DNA of 64,000 nucleotides from Marinobacter lutaoensis (lineage in GTDB: Bacteria > Pseudomonadota > Gammaproteobacteria > Pseudomonadales > Oleiphilaceae): contig NZ_MSCW01000010.1 in the NCBI RefSeq assembly GCF_001981305.1, positions 16,188-80,187 on the forward strand, written 5' to 3'. The position numbers and the translations under genes are program-made. The notes below the pieces were generated by a model. The model ran no database searches and was not told the DNA's origin. It worked only from the letters and a program-made list of their open reading frames with translations. Below, in pieces: positions 1 to 8,960 of this stretch (position 1 is its first letter; every line of letters begins with the position of its first letter).

Positions 1-123
1 TGCCCTCACAGCAGACAGACAAGGAGTCGTTGTTTTTGTGTCTAGTTATGTATTGTGTCGTCTAAGACGCTAAAAACTTAAGGCTTGTTTCTTGGCAATA
101 TGTAAATTTTTATGTGCGCCGGA

Positions 124-1011
124 TCATATTTGGCCGGCTATGACCAGCAGCGCGAGCAGACAAAGCCAGACCAGCATGGTCCGGTTGAGCAGGTCCCGTA
201 TCGCCGACAGGCTGTTGCCGCCAAAGCGCGGCCATTCGTCCGGATGCAGCCGGGAAAAGCGGTCAGGGTCGAGGGCATAGCCGGTCAACGCGCCATTGGC
301 CGATACCATAAGCACCTCGGCCAGCCGCGCCCGCCCTGACACCAGTGCCCGGCGCGCCACCTTGAGCCACCCGGCCAGGTCCCCGGCAATACCGAACGTC
401 AGGGACACCAGCCGGGCCGGCAACCAGGCGGCGTACTCCGCCAGCCGGGCAAACCGGGGCCGGGCCGCAGCCTGGGGCCAGTGTTCGGCCAGCGCCACCA
501 GGCCTCGCGCCAGAATGGCCGCAGGCAACCCGGCCACCACGAACCAGAACGCCACCAGGAAAAAGCGCTGAAACACGGTCACCAGCATCGCCTTGCAGAG
601 TGACAGGTGCATGGCTTCCGGCGACACCGCCGCGCCCCGCTCCCCGGGCGGCAGCCGGTCACGGACATGGTGCCAGGCCGCCTGCATGTCGCCCCGCGCC
701 CAGGCCTCGGCGTAGGCGTCAAGAGCCGGCCGCCAGCCCGGTGTCCCCATCAGCAACAGCAGCACCAGAACCTCCAGGGGATAGACCGCCAGCGACAGCC
801 CGGCACGCCGCATCAGATATTCCAAGGCGCCGGCAGCAACAGCGGGCACCAGGATCAGCAACAGGCCGCGGCCGATGCCGTGCTCGCGCCCCGGACGGCT
901 TACCCGGCCCCATTGGAACCAGGCCCGCCAGACCGGCTCCGACACGCCCCGATTGACCGCGTCGAGGCGGCGGCGAATCAGGTAGGCCAGCAGGAACACC
1001 ACCAGCACCAT
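124..1011 (-). CDS. ampE: AmpE-like inner-membrane protein
   Basis: About 295 residues with several hydrophobic segments: one at the extreme N-terminus (VVFLLAYLI), others near residues 48-90 and 130-170, and a last one at the C-terminus (LVWLCLLALLVIAG). AmpE is a polytopic membrane protein encoded beside ampD. It was historically linked to beta-lactamase induction, but its biochemical role is not settled. The ATG overlaps the last base of ampD, so the two are translationally coupled, and nothing else is encoded between here and the left window edge. The assignment rests on membrane topology, length and the ampD neighbour. Confidence 0.85.
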   Translation of the reverse strand: MVLVVFLLAYLIRRRLDAVNRGVSEPVWRAWFQWGRVSRPGREHGIGRGLLLILVPAVAAGALEYLMRRAGLSLAVYPLEVLVLLLLMGTPGWRPALDAYAEAWARGDMQAAWHHVRDRLPPGERGAAVSPEAMHLSLCKAMLVTVFQRFFLVAFWFVVAGLPAAILARGLVALAEHWPQAAARPRFARLAEYAAWLPARLVSLTFGIAGDLAGWLKVARRALVSGRARLAEVLMVSANGALTGYALDPDRFSRLHPDEWPRFGGNSLSAIRDLLNRTMLVWLCLLALLVIAGQI

Positions 1012-1643
1012 CAGGCGAGCTCCTGGGCGTCATCGCCGGTCATCCGGGCCAGCTGATGACGGAAATGGGACCAGTCAAAGGCAGGGCCCGGGTCGGTTTT
1101 CCGGCCCGGAGCAATGTCCGAATGCCCCGCGATGCGGGACACGTCAATGCCCGGCCATGCCGCCATGATCAGCGCCGCCAGCTCGGCCAGGCGGTGGTAC
1201 TGGGTGTCCGTATACGGGGTATCGTCGGTCCCTTCCAGCTCAATGCCGATGGAAAAGTCGTTGCACTCCTCCCGGCCCTGGAAACAGGAGCGGCCCGCAT
1301 GCCAGGCCCGGTCCAGCAGGCTCACGAACTGAACCACCTCGCCGTCCCGCCGGATCAAGGCGTGGGCCGAGACCCGCAGGTCGGCGATGGTACGGAAGTA
1401 GGGGTGCGCGTCGGGATCGAGACGATTGCAGAAGAACGCCTCGATGGCGGAACCGCCGAATTCACCCGGTGGCAGGCTGATGTTGTGGATCACCAACAGG
1501 CTGATTTCCTCGCCCTCGGGCCGGGGCCCGAAATTGGGTGACGGACACCAGCGGGCGCCCGGCAGGCGCCCCGTGCCCCGGAGTCTGGAGAGGGTATCGT
1601 CGGGCCAGGCAGCCCTGCCGGAAACGGGGATCGATTCAATCAA
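1011..1643 (-). CDS. ampD: 1,6-anhydro-N-acetylmuramyl-L-alanine amidase AmpD
   Basis: Cytoplasmic zinc amidase that removes the peptide from anhydro-muropeptides during peptidoglycan recycling and so keeps AmpR-type beta-lactamase induction low. The amidase_2 signature is clear: VIHNISLPPGEFGG with zinc ligand His at about residue 53, a GIELEG strand, then AGHSDIAPGRKTDPG with His at about 174 and Asp at about 184. The spacing matches the three zinc ligands of the E. coli enzyme. The reading frame opens with TTG, 6 nt after an AAAGG. That gives about 20 more N-terminal residues than E. coli AmpD, so the start is less certain than the gene. The start lies in an inverted repeat (see findings). 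Confidence 0.95.
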   Translation of the reverse strand: MIESIPVSGRAAWPDDTLSRLRGTGRLPGARWCPSPNFGPRPEGEEISLLVIHNISLPPGEFGGSAIEAFFCNRLDPDAHPYFRTIADLRVSAHALIRRDGEVVQFVSLLDRAWHAGRSCFQGREECNDFSIGIELEGTDDTPYTDTQYHRLAELAALIMAAWPGIDVSRIAGHSDIAPGRKTDPGPAFDWSHFRHQLARMTGDDAQELA

Positions 1644-1688
1644 GGTGGACCTTTCGCACCAGTCGCTTGCGGAGGCCCTGATTGAATC
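1633..1688. repeat. 10-bp perfect inverted repeat spanning the ampD start
   Basis: GATTCAATCA at 1633-1642 is exactly complementary to TGATTGAATC at 1679-1688, with 36 nt between. In the ampD mRNA the 3' arm begins one base into the TTG start codon, and the presumed ribosome binding site (AAAGG) lies in the loop. This could be a translational control hairpin or an operator. Only the pairing is seen. Confidence 0.6.
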
Positions 1689-1713
1689 ACAAAGCGCCGC
1701 CGGTTGCCATGAC

Positions 1714-4023
1714 TCAGTCCCGGCGGCTGTTGCGGAGATTATCGATGATGGATTCCAGCGCCCGGTCGAAGATCAGGCCATCATCCAGCAGCGTGATCTC
1801 ACCGGTCGCCATGGCCGAAGCCAGCTCCTCCCGGTGGTATTCGGCCACCTTGGCACCGCTGCGGTTGACGAAGATGTATTTGCCGGTGGCCTTGATGAAG
1901 GCCGCCAGCTTACAGCGGGCTTTGCTGTCCGCACGGACCAGCTCGATCCAGGAGCCGACCCTGAGCGCATCGGCCCGCTCCAGCCACTCCGGCCCCACCT
2001 GAGGCGCCCGTTCGGCGGAGGATTCCGGGGCTTCCGCCACCGCCTCCCCTACCCCGGCCTGGACGGCATCCTCGGCAGTTTCCAGCCCCTTCCCCACCTC
2101 CACGGAGGGTTCACCGGACTCGACCGGCGCGGCCACCGGTGCCTCGGCGGTCTCAGGCGGCGTCCGCTCCGGTGGCCTGTCAGGGAACTCCGCCGGGGGC
2201 TCCGGATCGGGGGCCACCGGCGTGGCGGTGACCAGGCGCTGGAACACGTCGACATGGGCCAGCTCCAGGTCACGGATGGCGGCGTCGGTCGCGAACGGGT
2301 CCCAGGAAATGTCCTGCAAGGCCCGGCGCAGCTCATCGACAATAGTGGGAATGGCCCGCAACAGCTCGCTGCGCGTGTCCTCGGTGACCGGCTGGGGGTC
2401 GACGCTCCATACCACCCGCTCGGTCAGCGCCCGGGCGTTCCGCCACGACTCGCTGTCATCCCCCTCCCGCAGCAGAATCCACTGCAGATAACGGTTCCAG
2501 GCTTCGTTCAGCAACGCCTTCACCGGCTCCGGGATCTCCCGCCCCTGGCAGCACTCCGTCAGCCACTCCCGGGCGGTCTGGGCCGCGCGCTCCTGGCGGG
2601 CCCGACCTTCCTCGGCGTCCCGCAGGCGCTGTTCGACCAGTTCGCGACGGCGGCGGTCGAGATCCATAAAATGGCTGAAGTCTTTCAACAGCTCATCAAA
2701 CAGAGCCACATCGTCGGTGAACTCACCCAGCGCACGGTTCACCACCGCCTGGATCTTGTCCCTGAGCGGATCACGCTGGCCGGGCGCCTTTTCGGTCCAG
2801 CCAATCGCCGCCGACGCCAGCTCGTTCAGAAGCTTGCGCACCGGGTGACCGCCCCGGTTGAAAAAGTTGCGGTCGGCCAGGGCCACCTTCAGCACCGGAA
2901 TCTGCAGGCGCCCGATCAGGGCCTTCATCACCGGGTGCAGTTGGCGGTCTTCCAGGATGAAATCGAACAGCATGGACACCAGATTGATGACGTCGCTGTC
3001 CATCTGAGCGACCTGAAATACTTGGCCTTCGGGATTGCGGAGGGCCGACTGCAACTGCTCGCCCAGGGGCACCACCTGGTTCGGCGCCCAGTCGTTTACC
3101 CGGTGCTGGGCCTGGTTCAGGCGCTCCAGCAAGCCCGACGTATCCAGAGTGCCCGCGCCATTGGCAGCACCGGCCATGACACCCCGGGCTTCACCGCCCT
3201 GGCGCAGCAGCGCGGTCAGCTCCGAGAAAGTGGGCGGGCCCCCCGCGTCCGAACCACTGGCACCCGTCAGGTCGTCACCGCCATTCCCGGAGCCGCCGTC
3301 GGTTCCCGACATGGCCCGGGTGACCACCGGAATCGGCGGGCGCTTCATGTCCGGCAGGATTCCCTCGGCGATGAGGGTCCGGTTGGCGTCCTGGTAGAAT
3401 TCGCCCAGCCGGTCCACCAGCAGCCGGTCAAACAGCTTCAGAACCACCAGCTTGGCACGGATGTCAATGTCCAGGTCACCGCAGGCCTCGGCAATGCCGC
3501 CACAAATGATCTCGGGACTCAGAGGCATCTGGCTGTCCGCCAGCTCCAGGCTGGGCACCAGGTGGTTGACCCGGGCGGTGAGAAGGCGGATGGCCTGGGC
3601 GTGGCGGTTCCGGAGCTTGGCGATCAGGCCGTCAATGGCCACCTGCTGTTCCAGCTCGGCGTGGTCCACCAGGGTCAGGCTGTCCTGGTCGATGCGTTCG
3701 AGGTCGCCAGCGTTCGGGCGTGGGTTGAAACGGCCCATGTCGTTGAAGGCCCGGGAGACGTACTGCAGAACGGAGACGGCCATGGCCGAGCGTCGTAAGC
3801 GCAGCTCGCGCATGGCGTCGAAGTACGCGGTCTGATCCAGATTGCTGGCGGCCCGATCGGCGAGTTCGAACAAGGTGTCGTCCGCCCGGTCGAATACATC
3901 GGCCATCACCGCCTTGAGAGTTTGCCCCGAGGCATCACGCAAGCGTACCAGCGCCGGCGGGAGCGTCACCCGCCCGACAGGTTTCCAGCCGGTAAAACTG
4001 ACGACCTTGCTATCGTGCACCAT
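1714..4023 (-). CDS. DUF1631 family protein
   Basis: Large soluble protein of about 769 residues belonging to the uncharacterised DUF1631 family of gammaproteobacteria. It is mostly helical and charged. A Pro/Glu-rich low-complexity linker lies at about residues 600-680, followed by a compact C-terminal domain (around GSWIELV and KYIFVNRSG) that resembles a small beta-barrel. I cannot see a canonical PilZ c-di-GMP motif. The ATG at 4023 was chosen over an upstream in-frame start 48 nt earlier because a GGAG sits 8-9 nt before it. The gene is upstream of ampD on the same strand. Function unknown. Confidence 0.8.
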   Translation of the reverse strand: MVHDSKVVSFTGWKPVGRVTLPPALVRLRDASGQTLKAVMADVFDRADDTLFELADRAASNLDQTAYFDAMRELRLRRSAMAVSVLQYVSRAFNDMGRFNPRPNAGDLERIDQDSLTLVDHAELEQQVAIDGLIAKLRNRHAQAIRLLTARVNHLVPSLELADSQMPLSPEIICGGIAEACGDLDIDIRAKLVVLKLFDRLLVDRLGEFYQDANRTLIAEGILPDMKRPPIPVVTRAMSGTDGGSGNGGDDLTGASGSDAGGPPTFSELTALLRQGGEARGVMAGAANGAGTLDTSGLLERLNQAQHRVNDWAPNQVVPLGEQLQSALRNPEGQVFQVAQMDSDVINLVSMLFDFILEDRQLHPVMKALIGRLQIPVLKVALADRNFFNRGGHPVRKLLNELASAAIGWTEKAPGQRDPLRDKIQAVVNRALGEFTDDVALFDELLKDFSHFMDLDRRRRELVEQRLRDAEEGRARQERAAQTAREWLTECCQGREIPEPVKALLNEAWNRYLQWILLREGDDSESWRNARALTERVVWSVDPQPVTEDTRSELLRAIPTIVDELRRALQDISWDPFATDAAIRDLELAHVDVFQRLVTATPVAPDPEPPAEFPDRPPERTPPETAEAPVAAPVESGEPSVEVGKGLETAEDAVQAGVGEAVAEAPESSAERAPQVGPEWLERADALRVGSWIELVRADSKARCKLAAFIKATGKYIFVNRSGAKVAEYHREELASAMATGEITLLDDGLIFDRALESIIDNLRNSRRD

Positions 4024-4086
4024 TCGGTTGCTCCGGAGTCGATGTACATCGGAATGACAAATGCCCGTCACTGTATGCTACGGCCA

Positions 4087-4128
4087 ATCCACGTCAGCTT
4101 GTGTCAGGTTTTGTCACCTTTTGTGTCG
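4087..4128. repeat. 10-bp-phased tandem repeats between the DUF1631 gene and nadC
   Basis: Three consecutive 10-nt units each end in GTCA: ATCCACGTCA (4087-4096), GCTTGTGTCA (4097-4106) and GGTTTTGTCA (4107-4116). A 12-nt variant ending GTGTCG follows (4117-4128). The array lies 64 bp beyond the DUF1631 start and about 50 bp before the predicted nadC -35. The near-helical phasing suggests a regulator lining up on one face of the DNA. That is inference; no known operator was recognised. Confidence 0.5.
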
Positions 4129-4178
4129 AAACGACCTGGTTCACACTTTAGGATGGCTTCAGGGACGCGACCGGCCAT

Positions 4179-5092
<914 letters not shown>

Positions 5093-5097
5093 TCGCG

Positions 5098-5433
5098 TCA
5101 GGAGCCGCTCAGCAATCGGTCCATAACTTCCAGCTCCCGGATCAGAGCGCGCCCCGACTCCGGGCGGCCACGGAAGTGTTCCTCCGCCATCGGCGCGATG
5201 CCGGACACCTCGGGCAACCGGTGACCGCCCTCGATCAGCACCTTCATGCGATCGACGAACACGAACTGCAGCCACTGGGTGAAGGCCATGGTGTCCAGGC
5301 AGAACGGCTTATCGCTCCGGAACGCTTCCGCTGGCGGCGGTTCGCTTTCCCAGGCCCCCAGCCGACGCAGTTCAATTTCAATTCTCAGCAGGCTGTCGGC
5401 CACCCGGGCCACGCGCGAATCGGACTCGGTCAT
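5098..5433 (-). CDS. YqcC family protein (DUF446)
   Basis: A 111-residue soluble, helical protein. Conserved-looking segments are an N-terminal LLRIEIELRRLGAWE helix and the FCLDTMAFTQWLQFVFVDRMK block characteristic of YqcC/DUF446. In E. coli yqcC sits beside truC and its role is not established. Here it is the last gene of a minus-strand run and starts 4 nt after the stop of the ParA-like ATPase, so it is probably co-transcribed with it. No catalytic motif is visible. Confidence 0.8.
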   Translation of the reverse strand: MTESDSRVARVADSLLRIEIELRRLGAWESEPPPAEAFRSDKPFCLDTMAFTQWLQFVFVDRMKVLIEGGHRLPEVSGIAPMAEEHFRGRPESGRALIRELEVMDRLLSGS

Positions 5434-5437
5434 TCCA

Positions 5438-6241
5438 TCACACCCGGTCGTTCAAGGGTTCCAGCGCCACCGGCTCACCATGCAGCACCCGGAACAGGTC
5501 TTCGTACTGGCGGGTCAGGGGATGATTGGGAGCCAGATGAATCAGGGGTTTTCGGTTCTGGTGCGATTCCTTCATCTTCACCGAGCTGGAGAGACGCACC
5601 GGCAGCACCGGCAACCCCTCATCGGTCAACTCCTGCACCAGCTGCCGGGGCAGACTGGCCCGCGGCTGAAACTGGTTGGCGATGATGCCCTCGACCACCA
5701 GTTCGTCGTTGTGATCCTCCTGCAGCTCGCGGATTTCACCCAGAATGCTGTACAGGGCCTGGCGGGAGAAGTCATCACAGTCGAACGGAATCAGGCAGCG
5801 CTGCGCGGCGATCAGGGCGGAACGGGTATAAAAATTAAGCGCCGGCGCCGTATCGATGTAGATTTCGTCAAAACTGTCGCTGAGTTTTTTCAGGGCTTCC
5901 CGAAGCTTGTAGATCTTATGCTTGGCCTCCAGCTTGCGCTCGAGGAAATCCAGCTCCGGGCTGGACGGCATAACAAACAGGTTGTCGAACGGCGAAGCGT
6001 GCACAAATTCGTCCGGGCGACGATTGAACACGCTGAAGGACACCGTTTGCTCCAGCAGGTCGGCCACCGTGTCCTTCAGCTCCGAGGCCGGCCGCCCCAA
6101 CAGGTAGTGGGTGGAATTACCCTGGGGATCCAGGTCCAGGACCAGGGTACGCTGGCCTCGCGCGGCGCTGATCGCCGCCAGGTTGCAGGCAATACTGGAT
6201 TTGCCCACGCCTCCCTTCTGGTTGAAGACAACCCGTCTCAT
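5438..6241 (-). CDS. ParA/MinD-like P-loop ATPase
   Basis: A 267-residue ATPase with a deviant Walker A, KGGVGKSS, at residues 9-16 (signature Lys at 9), a LVLDLDPQGNS switch and a DEIYIDTAPAL Walker B. This is the ParA/Soj/MinD superfamily, which positions DNA or protein cargo or controls partner proteins on surfaces. No parB gene or parS-like palindromes lie beside it, so a role in chromosome partition is not supported. Orphan ParA-like proteins of this kind often position other structures. A strong ribosome binding site (GGGGAGAGG) precedes the ATG. Cargo unknown. Confidence 0.85.
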   Translation of the reverse strand: MRRVVFNQKGGVGKSSIACNLAAISAARGQRTLVLDLDPQGNSTHYLLGRPASELKDTVADLLEQTVSFSVFNRRPDEFVHASPFDNLFVMPSSPELDFLERKLEAKHKIYKLREALKKLSDSFDEIYIDTAPALNFYTRSALIAAQRCLIPFDCDDFSRQALYSILGEIRELQEDHNDELVVEGIIANQFQPRASLPRQLVQELTDEGLPVLPVRLSSSVKMKESHQNRKPLIHLAPNHPLTRQYEDLFRVLHGEPVALEPLNDRV

Positions 6242-6290
6242 ACCGCCTCTCCCCTTGATGACCGATCCCGTGGTTGTACCACAGCCGGCG

Positions 6291-6989
6291 TCACCATCCC
6301 ATGACCGTCTTGACGAACGGGATCGTCAGCCGCCGCTGAGCCTGCAGGGAATTCTCATCCAGCACGTCCAGCATGGCAAGCAGATCTCCCAGCCGGCGGG
6401 GCGCCCGGCGCATGATAAAGGACGCAACGTCGTCCCCCATAACCAGCCCCCGCTGCTCCGCCCTCGCCTGCAGAATGGTCTGCCGGTCGCTGTCCCGGTA
6501 AATGCCCAGTTGCAGCGTCAGACCATGGCTCAGCCGGGACACCAGATCCGGCAGCCGGAACCCCGCCGACGCCGGCACGTTGGCGAGACTGACCATCAGC
6601 AGATGGCCCGCGTCCTGAACCCGGTTGTACAGATGGAACACGGCCTCTTCCCAGGCCGTGTCACCGGCCACCCGGTCCAGATCATCCAGGCACACCAGGT
6701 TCTGGCTCTCCAGACCGGCCAGGACACCAGGGCCGAAGGGCTGCACCTCGGCGATGCTGAAGCAAACAGCGGACCGGCCCTGCCCCTCCATGTGGTGGCA
6801 GGCGGCCTGCAGCAGATGGCTCTTGCCGGTATCGGACGCGCCGCAGACGGCCACCACCGGCACGCCCAGGGGCTGATCGCAGACAGCGCGCAGGCGCCGG
6901 GCAACATCTTGATTGCGATGTCCGTGGAAGTTGTCGAAGCGGGCATCGTCTCGCAGCTTGACGCCCAGCACCAGTTGGGAGGTGGTCAT
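6291..6989 (-). CDS. hda: DnaA regulatory inactivator Hda
   Basis: DnaA-related AAA+ protein of 232 residues without the DNA-binding domain IV. With the DNA-loaded beta clamp it stimulates ATP hydrolysis by DnaA after initiation. The N-terminal SQLVLGV fits the Hda clamp-binding motif. A Walker A-like GASDTGKSHLL lies at about residues 50-60, Walker B is LVCLDDLD, and LSHGLTLQL and the C-terminal RRLTIPFVK match the family. The ATG overlaps the stop of the upstream phosphatidyltransferase gene by 4 nt, so the two are translationally coupled. Confidence 0.93.
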   Translation of the reverse strand: MTTSQLVLGVKLRDDARFDNFHGHRNQDVARRLRAVCDQPLGVPVVAVCGASDTGKSHLLQAACHHMEGQGRSAVCFSIAEVQPFGPGVLAGLESQNLVCLDDLDRVAGDTAWEEAVFHLYNRVQDAGHLLMVSLANVPASAGFRLPDLVSRLSHGLTLQLGIYRDSDRQTILQARAEQRGLVMGDDVASFIMRRAPRRLGDLLAMLDVLDENSLQAQRRLTIPFVKTVMGW

Positions 6990-7546
6990 GATCCCTTTGC
7001 CCTCCAGGCTTTCATGCCCCAGACCACCACGTAGTGACCACCACTGACCACGGCCGATACCGCGACCAGGACGATGCCCACATCCAGGACCCAGGGCTGC
7101 ATCGGCAGCCCGGCCTGCAAGGTGATGATGGCCAGGACCACCAGTATCTGGATGAAGGTGTTGAGTTTACCGGGAATGCTCGGCTGCATCTCGAAGCGAC
7201 CGATGCCGTAATGGTAGGCCAAGGCACCGCCCACAATCAGCAGGTCACGCCCGAGCACGAGCAGAAACAGCCACACCGGCAGTACCGACGTCAGTGTCAG
7301 CATCAGATAGGAGGTGATCAGAAGGGCCTTGTCCGCCAGCGGATCCGCCACCGCCCCCAGACGGGAGCGCCAGTTGAACTGGCGCGCCAGGTAACCGTCG
7401 CAGGCATCGGTGGCAGCGGCGATAAAGAAAATACCCAGCGCCGGGCGGTATTGTTCGAGCCACAGCGCCGCCGCGAAGGGAATAATCAGGAAAATTCGCA
7501 GGAACGTCAGGGCGTTGGGAATCCAGCGCCAGCGTCGCGATGTCAC
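6986..7546 (-). CDS. CDP-alcohol phosphatidyltransferase family membrane protein
   Basis: Integral membrane enzyme of 186 residues with the complete signature DX2DGX2ARX8GX3DX3D at residues 47-72 (Asp47, Asp50, Asp68, Asp72). Such enzymes transfer a CDP-linked phosphatidyl group to an alcohol acceptor. The nearest functional analogues are PgsA-type phosphatidylglycerophosphate synthases, but the acceptor cannot be read from sequence. Several hydrophobic segments follow the motif. It starts at GTG with GGAGGGGAG just upstream. It sits between DUF2066 and hda in a minus-strand run with 21-nt and -4-nt spacings, consistent with one operon. Confidence 0.88.
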   Translation of the reverse strand: MTSRRWRWIPNALTFLRIFLIIPFAAALWLEQYRPALGIFFIAAATDACDGYLARQFNWRSRLGAVADPLADKALLITSYLMLTLTSVLPVWLFLLVLGRDLLIVGGALAYHYGIGRFEMQPSIPGKLNTFIQILVVLAIITLQAGLPMQPWVLDVGIVLVAVSAVVSGGHYVVVWGMKAWRAKGS

Positions 7547-7567
7547 GGGCTCCCCTCCGCTGTGGCG

Positions 7568-8851
7568 TCACGCATCCTGGTCATCGTCGGTTTTCGGAGC
7601 TGTCTGCCAGCGGTAATACAACACCTGATACAGCGACTCGAAGGCCTGCTCCGCATCTTCGGCATCTCCGGCGGGCAGGGCCTGGTACCCGAACGCCTCC
7701 ACGTCACCCGTGGAGCCGGTGGCGCCTTCGGACACTGGCCCAGCCACCGCCGGCGAGGTTTCAGACGCCGCATCCGGTGCCGCCGGCAGGGCAACAGGCT
7801 CGCCGGTCACCGGCACAAACCTGGGATCGAGGGCGATGTACTCCTTGAGCTGCGCCAACTCTCCGGTGAACGTTGCCCGCAGGGTCAGCTGGTCACCCCG
7901 GACCCGGGCGGCCCCCACCGACCGAACCGGCGTGAGCCCCTCCAGCACACGACTGGCTTCGGCGTAATCCACCAGACCGGTGATGCCCTGAAGCACGATC
8001 TCGACCTGGGGCAAGGCCCCCACATCGCCGGCCGCCACCGCGTAACGGCGGGCAAAGCGGTCTGCCCAGCGATCGACCAGGGCCTGCACCAGGGCCTCGG
8101 GGGAGGCAGCCGTCACCGCTTCCTCGCCGCCGCCCAGCCCCATGCCGTCAAAGACCCAGCCGGCACGCCACTGGTCACCGTCCCGGCCGATCCGGACCAA
8201 GGCCATGGCATCATGGGGAAGGTCCGAGGCCGCGCTCCGCACCCGGTCGGTGAACTGGCCCCAGATTTCTGACAGCAGGCGCCGGTCCCCCTGGAACGAG
8301 GCCGGAGGAAGCGCAATGGGTAGGCCACGATCACGGGCCACCCGGTTCAGTTCGGTCCGCCAATCGTCCGCCGCGTCCTCGCCGACCCGGGCCTGGGTCA
8401 GCAGCCGGCGCGCGCCGCGATCCTCCACCGCGGCCCAGACCAGCGTCAGGGGACGGTTGGCCCCCCACACCGGCGCCTCGATCGAAGCCAGCGCCTGATT
8501 CACCGCCACCGCCCCGAAGGTCATCTGCAACCGGTTCTGCCCATCCTCGCCGCGCAGGAACTGATAGGCCTGCAACAGGGACTCGGCCTTGCCCAGCACT
8601 TCCTGTACGCCCTCCCGCGCCAGCACGTCGGTGCTGCCGGAAATCCGCACCAGCACCCGGCGCAGCCCCTCGACGTACCCATCCTGGAGCTCGGCGGGAG
8701 AAGAACCGGCCACCGGCACCTCCACCGAGTAGAGCCCGGAAACGGTCACCGCCTGCACGGCCGTCGGGAAAAACGCCATCGCCAACAACAAAACGGCCGC
8801 CCGGACGGCAGCCTGTATTACCCGCGCCACGTTGTGTCCTGATACTGGCAT
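7568..8851 (-). CDS. DUF2066 domain-containing exported protein
   Basis: A 427-residue protein with an N-terminal signal-like segment (AAVLLLAMAFFPTAVQA) followed by VSGLYSVEVPV, typical of the DUF2066 family found upstream of hda in gammaproteobacteria. The C-terminal 90 residues are Ala/Pro/Asp/Glu-rich and probably disordered. Periplasmic location is inferred from the signal sequence. No enzymatic motif is visible and the family has no assigned function. It is the first gene of the DUF2066-phosphatidyltransferase-hda run and is divergent from purM, sharing a 109-bp intergenic region. Confidence 0.82.
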   Translation of the reverse strand: MPVSGHNVARVIQAAVRAAVLLLAMAFFPTAVQAVTVSGLYSVEVPVAGSSPAELQDGYVEGLRRVLVRISGSTDVLAREGVQEVLGKAESLLQAYQFLRGEDGQNRLQMTFGAVAVNQALASIEAPVWGANRPLTLVWAAVEDRGARRLLTQARVGEDAADDWRTELNRVARDRGLPIALPPASFQGDRRLLSEIWGQFTDRVRSAASDLPHDAMALVRIGRDGDQWRAGWVFDGMGLGGGEEAVTAASPEALVQALVDRWADRFARRYAVAAGDVGALPQVEIVLQGITGLVDYAEASRVLEGLTPVRSVGAARVRGDQLTLRATFTGELAQLKEYIALDPRFVPVTGEPVALPAAPDAASETSPAVAGPVSEGATGSTGDVEAFGYQALPAGDAEDAEQAFESLYQVLYYRWQTAPKTDDDQDA

Positions 8852-8917
8852 GAATCACCCTGGTGTTCGCATGGATGGCGCATAGGATACACCATGGCCT
8901 ATACCGTGAGTAGCTGT

Positions 8918-8923
8918 TAAAAT
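8918..8923 (+). promoter_or_regulatory. Candidate -10 element of purM
   Basis: TAAAAT at 8918-8923, inside GTTAAAAT, lies 37 bp before the purM ATG. The -35 region is poor and I see no PurR-type operator (ACGCAAACG-like) in the gap. Confidence 0.35.
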
Positions 8924-8960
8924 CCGCGCCCTGTCCCACTGGCCAACGGTTACCAACACC

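Noticed and set aside
1..123. Mobile-element or attachment-site boundary at the AT-rich left edge
   Set aside because: It has only an 11-bp CGTCT/AGACG palindrome (59-69) and two TTGTGTC words. There is no integrase, tRNA end or direct repeat.
1426..3798. Long plus-strand frame opposite the DUF1631 gene
   Set aside because: Rich in His/Gln/Arg/Gly without any domain, and fully antisense to a real gene.
5438..6241. Chromosome partition parAB locus
   Set aside because: No ParB-like gene and no parS-like palindromes in the flanks.
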